This document shows, piece by piece, positions 60,804 through 64,000 of a stretch of DNA of 64,000 bases (position 1 is its first letter; every line of letters begins with the position of its first letter). Source of the DNA: Jatrophihabitans endophyticus (GTDB lineage: Bacteria; Actinomycetota; Actinomycetes; Mycobacteriales; Jatrophihabitantaceae); NCBI RefSeq assembly GCF_900129455.1, contig NZ_FQVU01000007.1:1-64000 (forward strand). Direction: 5' to 3'. A program made the translations under genes and the position numbers. The notes under the pieces were generated by a model, which worked only from the letters and a program-made list of their open reading frames with translations, did no database searches and had not been told where the DNA came from.

Positions 60804-61645
60804 GCAGGATGACGGTGGCCGCGGTGGCGGCGAATTTCGGGCGGGATCTCGACGACTCCTTTGCGCGGATCAGCGCAATACTCACCGAGGCTCGGGAACG
60901 CGGGGCGCGGCTCGTCGTCCTGCCGGAGGCGACCCTCGGCGGGTACCTCGCCAACCTCGACGGTGCCGGCGCGGTCTCGCTGCCGCCGGCGCTGGACGTC
61001 CACGGCCCCGAGGTCGCGCGGCTCGCGGCGCTGGCCGGTGATCTGGTCGTCACCGCTGGCCTCTGCGAGGCCGCCGGCGGCGAGCGCTACAACACCGCGG
61101 TCGCGGTCAGCGGGGACGGCGTGCTGGGCGTGCACCGCAAGGTCCACCAACCGCTCGGCGAAGGGGCGTCCTACGCCGCGGGCGACCGGTTCCGGGCCTT
61201 CGACACCCCGATCGGCCGGCTCGGCATGATGATCTGTTACGACAAGGCCTTCCCCGAGGCCGCCCGCGCCCTCGCGCTGGACGGTGCCGACGTCGTGGCC
61301 TGCATGTCGGCGTGGCCCGCGGCGCGCACGCACGCCGCGCCCGATCTCGCCGCCGACCGGTGGACCCGCCGCTTCGACCTGTTCGACCGCGCGCGGGCCC
61401 TCGAGAACCAGGTGCTGTGGGTGTCGGCGAACCAGGCCGGCACGTTCGGCGACCTGCGCTTCGTCGCCAGCGCGAAGATCGTCGACGTGGGCGGCGACGT
61501 GCTCGCGACGACCGGTACCGCTGCGGGCGTCGCGTACGCCGACGTGGACCTCGCCGACATGCTCGGCGGCGCGCGCAACGGCGGCATGTGTCACCTACGC
61601 GACCGGCGCACCGACGCCTACGCCCTCGCAGCGGTGGGGGCGTGA
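60800..61645 (+). CDS. Nitrilase-superfamily carbon-nitrogen hydrolase, catalytically complete
   Basis: 281-residue nitrilase/amidase-fold enzyme. The catalytic triad is intact: Glu43 (LPEATLGGY), Lys114 (VHRKVHQP) and Cys146 (MMICYDKAFPEAAR). A further conserved Glu is in GEGASYAAGD. GTG 60800 overlaps the previous stop (GTGA); ATG 60809 is an alternative. In Nit1C clusters the nitrilase is tied to nitrile or cyanide nitrogen use. The second paralogue encoded after the flavoprotein has the same length and numbering but lacks this Cys and Glu. Confidence 0.95.
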   Translation: MSRMTVAAVAANFGRDLDDSFARISAILTEARERGARLVVLPEATLGGYLANLDGAGAVSLPPALDVHGPEVARLAALAGDLVVTAGLCEAAGGERYNTAVAVSGDGVLGVHRKVHQPLGEGASYAAGDRFRAFDTPIGRLGMMICYDKAFPEAARALALDGADVVACMSAWPAARTHAAPDLAADRWTRRFDLFDRARALENQVLWVSANQAGTFGDLRFVASAKIVDVGGDVLATTGTAAGVAYADVDLADMLGGARNGGMCHLRDRRTDAYALAAVGA

Positions 61646-62904
61646 TGCGCGCCCCCGAGCGACGCGACGTCGTCGTCGTGGGCGGTGGACAGGCCGGCCT
61701 CGCGGTCAGCTGGTACCTGACGCGCAGCGGGATCGACCATGTCGTGCTCGAACGCGACACGCGCATGCACAGCTGGGCCGACGCCCGCTGGGACTCGTTC
61801 TGCCTCGTGACGCCGAACTGGCAGTGCCGGCTGCCCGGCCACCACTACGACGGTCCGGAGCCCGAGGGCTTCATGGTCGGCAAGGAGATCGTCGACTGGC
61901 TCGACGGCTGGCTGACGACGTTCACCCCGCCGCTGCGCGAGCACACCGCCGTCGGCTCCGTACGCCCGGCCGAGGACGGCGCCGGGTTCGATGTCGAGAC
62001 GTCGGGCGGGCGCATCCGGGCCGCGCGGGTCGTCGTCGCGACGGGCGGCTACCACCTGCCCCGCGTGCCGCGGCTGGCCGAGCGCCTGCCCGAGGACGTC
62101 GAGCAGGTGCACTCGTCGCGCTACCGCAGCCCCGACTCGCTGCCCGCCGGGCCGGTGCTCGTCGTCGGCACCGGCCAGTCGGGTGCGCAGATCGCCGAGG
62201 ACCTGCTGCTCGCGGGCCGCGACGTCCACCTCGCCGTCGGCAACGCGCCCCGCTTCGCGCGCCGCTACCGGGGTCGCGACGTCATCTCCTGGATGCACGA
62301 CACCGGGCACTACGACAAGCCGGTCACCGACAAGCCGCCGGCGGAGCGCACCGAGGACCGCACGAACCACTACGTGACCGGTCGCGACGGTGGTCGCGAC
62401 ATCGACCTGCGTTCCTTCGCGCGGCAGGGGATGACGCTGCACGGCCGGCTCCGCGAGGTCGGCGGAGGTGACCTGGTGTTCGACGGTGACCTCGAACGCA
62501 ACCTCGACGCCGCGGACGACGTCTACAACGGCATCAACGCGCTCATCGACGCGCACATCGCCGCCCGCGGTCTGTCGGTGCCCGAGCCCCCGAGTCGTTA
62601 CGAGCCGGTGTGGCGCCCCTACGGCTACCGCGGCTCGCGGCTGCGGGCGGCCGAGCTGGCCGCGGTGGTGTGGGCGACCGGTTTCACGCGCGACTACCGG
62701 TGGCTGCACGCTCCCGTGTTCGACGGCGCCGGCCACCCGCAGCACGTCCGTGGCGTCACGCCGGTGCCCGGCCTGTTCTTCGTCGGGCTGCCGTGGTTGC
62801 ACACCTGGGGCTCCGGGCGGTTCGCGGGCATCGAGCGCGACGCCGCGCACGTCGCGGCCGCGCTCGGCGCCGCGGTGCCCGCCACCCCGGTCGCCGCCGA
62901 CTGA
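61645..62904 (+). CDS. MSMEG_0569-family flavin-dependent oxidoreductase
   Basis: 419 residues with two dinucleotide-binding loops: FAD at VVVVGGGQAGLAVSWYL (about 8-24) and NAD(P)H at VLVVGTGQSGAQIAEDLL (about 170-187), plus the linking WATGFTRDY motif. This is the flavin monooxygenase-like layout. Probably oxidises a nitrogen-containing intermediate of the cluster. The ATG overlaps the nitrilase stop (TGATG), and its own stop overlaps the next gene the same way. Confidence 0.93.
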   Translation: MRAPERRDVVVVGGGQAGLAVSWYLTRSGIDHVVLERDTRMHSWADARWDSFCLVTPNWQCRLPGHHYDGPEPEGFMVGKEIVDWLDGWLTTFTPPLREHTAVGSVRPAEDGAGFDVETSGGRIRAARVVVATGGYHLPRVPRLAERLPEDVEQVHSSRYRSPDSLPAGPVLVVGTGQSGAQIAEDLLLAGRDVHLAVGNAPRFARRYRGRDVISWMHDTGHYDKPVTDKPPAERTEDRTNHYVTGRDGGRDIDLRSFARQGMTLHGRLREVGGGDLVFDGDLERNLDAADDVYNGINALIDAHIAARGLSVPEPPSRYEPVWRPYGYRGSRLRAAELAAVVWATGFTRDYRWLHAPVFDGAGHPQHVRGVTPVPGLFFVGLPWLHTWGSGRFAGIERDAAHVAAALGAAVPATPVAAD

Positions 62905-63734
62905 TGGCGGCACTGCGCATCGCGGCCGCGTCGGCGCACTTCGGCCGCGACCTGCCCCGTTCGCTCGAACGCATCGGGTCGGTCGTGGCGGCCGCCCGCC
63001 GGGTCGGCGTGTCGCTGCTGGTGCTGCCCGACGCCGCCCTCGGCGGCTACCTGGCCGACCTGCGCTCGCCCGATCCGGACGCGCTGCCGCCCGCGCTGGA
63101 TCCCGACGCGGACGAATTCGCGCAGATCCGCGCGATGGCGGGCGACCTGGTCGTCTGCCTCGGGTACTCCGAGCGCGCGGACGGCCGGCTGTGGAACTCG
63201 GCGGTGTGCCTGACCGGCGACGGTGTCCTCGGTCGCTACCGCAAGGTGCACCAGCCGCCCGGCGAGGCCCTGGTCTACGCCGCCGGCGACCGCATCGCGG
63301 CGTTCGACACCCCGGTCGGCCGGCTCGGCATGCTCATCGACTACGACAAGACGTTCCCGGAGGCCGCGCGCACGTTGGCCCTGGACGGTGCCCGGGTCGT
63401 CGCGTGCCTGTGCGCGTGGCCGGCCAGCCTGACCCAGCGGGCACCGCGGCTCACGCAGGACCGGCAGTCGCGGCTGTTCGACCTCTACGACTGCGCCCGC
63501 GCCGCGGAGAACCAGGTCGTGTGGGTGGCGGCGAACCAGACGGGCACGATGGGCGGCCTGCGCTTCCTCGGCCAGTCCAAGGTCGTGGGCCCGGGTGGCG
63601 AGGTGCTGGCGCGGACGTGGGCGAAGGCCGGTCTCGCCGTCGCCGAGGTCGACGTCGACGCCGAGGTCGAGCGGGCGCGGCTGGTGCTGCACCACCTGCG
63701 GGAACGCCGTCCCGACCTCTACGCGGAGAAGTAG
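62904..63734 (+). CDS. Nitrilase-fold paralogue lacking the catalytic cysteine
   Basis: 276 residues, clearly homologous to the nitrilase encoded at 60800-61645 along its whole length and with identical spacing of the active-site positions. Lys114 (RYRKVHQP) is kept, but the nucleophile Cys146 is Asp (GMLIDYDKTFPEAAR) and the base Glu43 is also Asp (LPDAALGGY). The codons read GAC at both sites, so this is not a single-base ambiguity. The surrounding fold is well conserved (HQPPGEALVYAAGD, NQTGTMGGLRFLG), so it is under selection rather than decaying. It may be a non-catalytic subunit of the sister enzyme or have different chemistry. Overlaps the flavoprotein stop (TGATG). Confidence 0.93.
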   Translation: MAALRIAAASAHFGRDLPRSLERIGSVVAAARRVGVSLLVLPDAALGGYLADLRSPDPDALPPALDPDADEFAQIRAMAGDLVVCLGYSERADGRLWNSAVCLTGDGVLGRYRKVHQPPGEALVYAAGDRIAAFDTPVGRLGMLIDYDKTFPEAARTLALDGARVVACLCAWPASLTQRAPRLTQDRQSRLFDLYDCARAAENQVVWVAANQTGTMGGLRFLGQSKVVGPGGEVLARTWAKAGLAVAEVDVDAEVERARLVLHHLRERRPDLYAEK

Positions 63735-63739
63735 CCGCG

Positions 63740-64000
63740 GTGCGCATCGCGCTGCTCACCTACTCCACCCGCCCGCGCGGTGGGGTCGTGCACACCCTCG
63801 CGCTCGCGGAGGCCCTGGTCGAGCTCGGTCACGACGTCGACGTGTGGTCGCTCGCGCGGGGCGGGGACGCCGGCTTCTTCCGGCCGGTCGATCCCGCGGT
63901 GGGGGTGCGGCTCGTGCCCTTCCCCGAGGTCGAGGGCGAGTCGGTGGGGACGCGCATCCTGCGGTCGATCGACGTGCTGGGCACCGCCTTCGCGGCGGTG
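63740..64000 (+). CDS. MSMEG_0565-family glycosyltransferase, N terminus only
   Basis: The first 87 codons of a GT4-type glycosyltransferase: VRIALLTYSTRPRGGVVHTL, LAEALVELGHDVDVW, then VGVRLVPFPEVEGESVG and on to the window edge without a stop. The Gly-Gly-Val-His loop binds the nucleotide sugar. GTG 63740 lies 5 bp after the previous stop. Glycosyltransferases of this family end Nit1-type operons in actinobacteria. Confidence 0.85.
   Translation, partial: MRIALLTYSTRPRGGVVHTLALAEALVELGHDVDVWSLARGGDAGFFRPVDPAVGVRLVPFPEVEGESVGTRILRSIDVLGTAFAAV

Overview
The window is about 64 kb of very GC-rich actinobacterial chromosome. Reasons for that placement: GTG starts and 4-bp ATGA/GTGA gene overlaps are common. 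There is a LexA-boxed imuA-imuB pair, an actinobacterial VLRF1-type release factor, a DUF222/HNH (REP13E12-like) endonuclease gene, long-form serine hydroxymethyltransferase, and small proteins of the DUF5709 and DUF6318 types. Genus cannot be settled from the sequence. No rRNA, tRNA or CRISPR array was seen.

Layout. 1-3.9 kb: a secreted protein cut by the left edge, a DUF6318 lipoprotein, a small unknown gene, and the SOS mutagenesis pair imuA-imuB with a perfect LexA box. 4-12.9 kb: HtrA protease, phosphoesterase, alpha/beta hydrolase, the giant helicase HrpA, and a YCII/ECF42-type sigma pair. 12.9-17.6 kb: a compact integrated element of about 4.7 kb, made of a rolling-circle Rep, a large serine integrase, small genes and one AT-richer gene of unknown function. 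It sits inside a DUF222/HNH gene, whose 3' end lies at 12832-12924 and 5' part at 17605-18741. 18.9-24 kb: MazEF-like toxin-antitoxin with a palindromic operator, oxidoreductase, hemerythrin-like protein, GtrA, purK-purE. 23.9-29.7 kb: a hydrolase-ABC ATPase fusion with its permease, a CGNR regulator divergent from a DMT exporter, and acVLRF1.

29.7-35.3 kb is a sugar-phosphate block: UDP-glucose dehydrogenase, pgi, and two different 6-phosphogluconate dehydrogenases facing each other across a hairpin. 35.5-46.4 kb: a DUF1800/DUF1501 pair, amidohydrolase, esterase, Nudix, glyA behind a ZTP (pfl) riboswitch, a decayed phosphotransferase-like gene, an Rrf2/NmrA pair and an acyl-CoA dehydrogenase. 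46.4-52.9 kb: a five-gene MacAB-like export operon with two adaptor proteins and a DUF5666 lipoprotein. 53-56.8 kb: photolyase, DUF5709, metallo-hydrolase, dipeptidase.

56.9 kb to the right edge is a tightly coupled eight-gene operon of the Nit1-type cluster: amidohydrolase, MSMEG_0572-like protein, radical SAM enzyme, GNAT-AIR synthase fusion, nitrilase, flavin oxidoreductase, a second nitrilase paralogue, and a glycosyltransferase cut by the edge. The first nitrilase keeps the Glu43-Lys114-Cys146 triad. The second has Asp43-Lys114-Asp146, so it is a nitrilase-fold protein without the catalytic cysteine, encoded beside an intact sister. This and the element-split HNH gene are the two strongest leads in the window.
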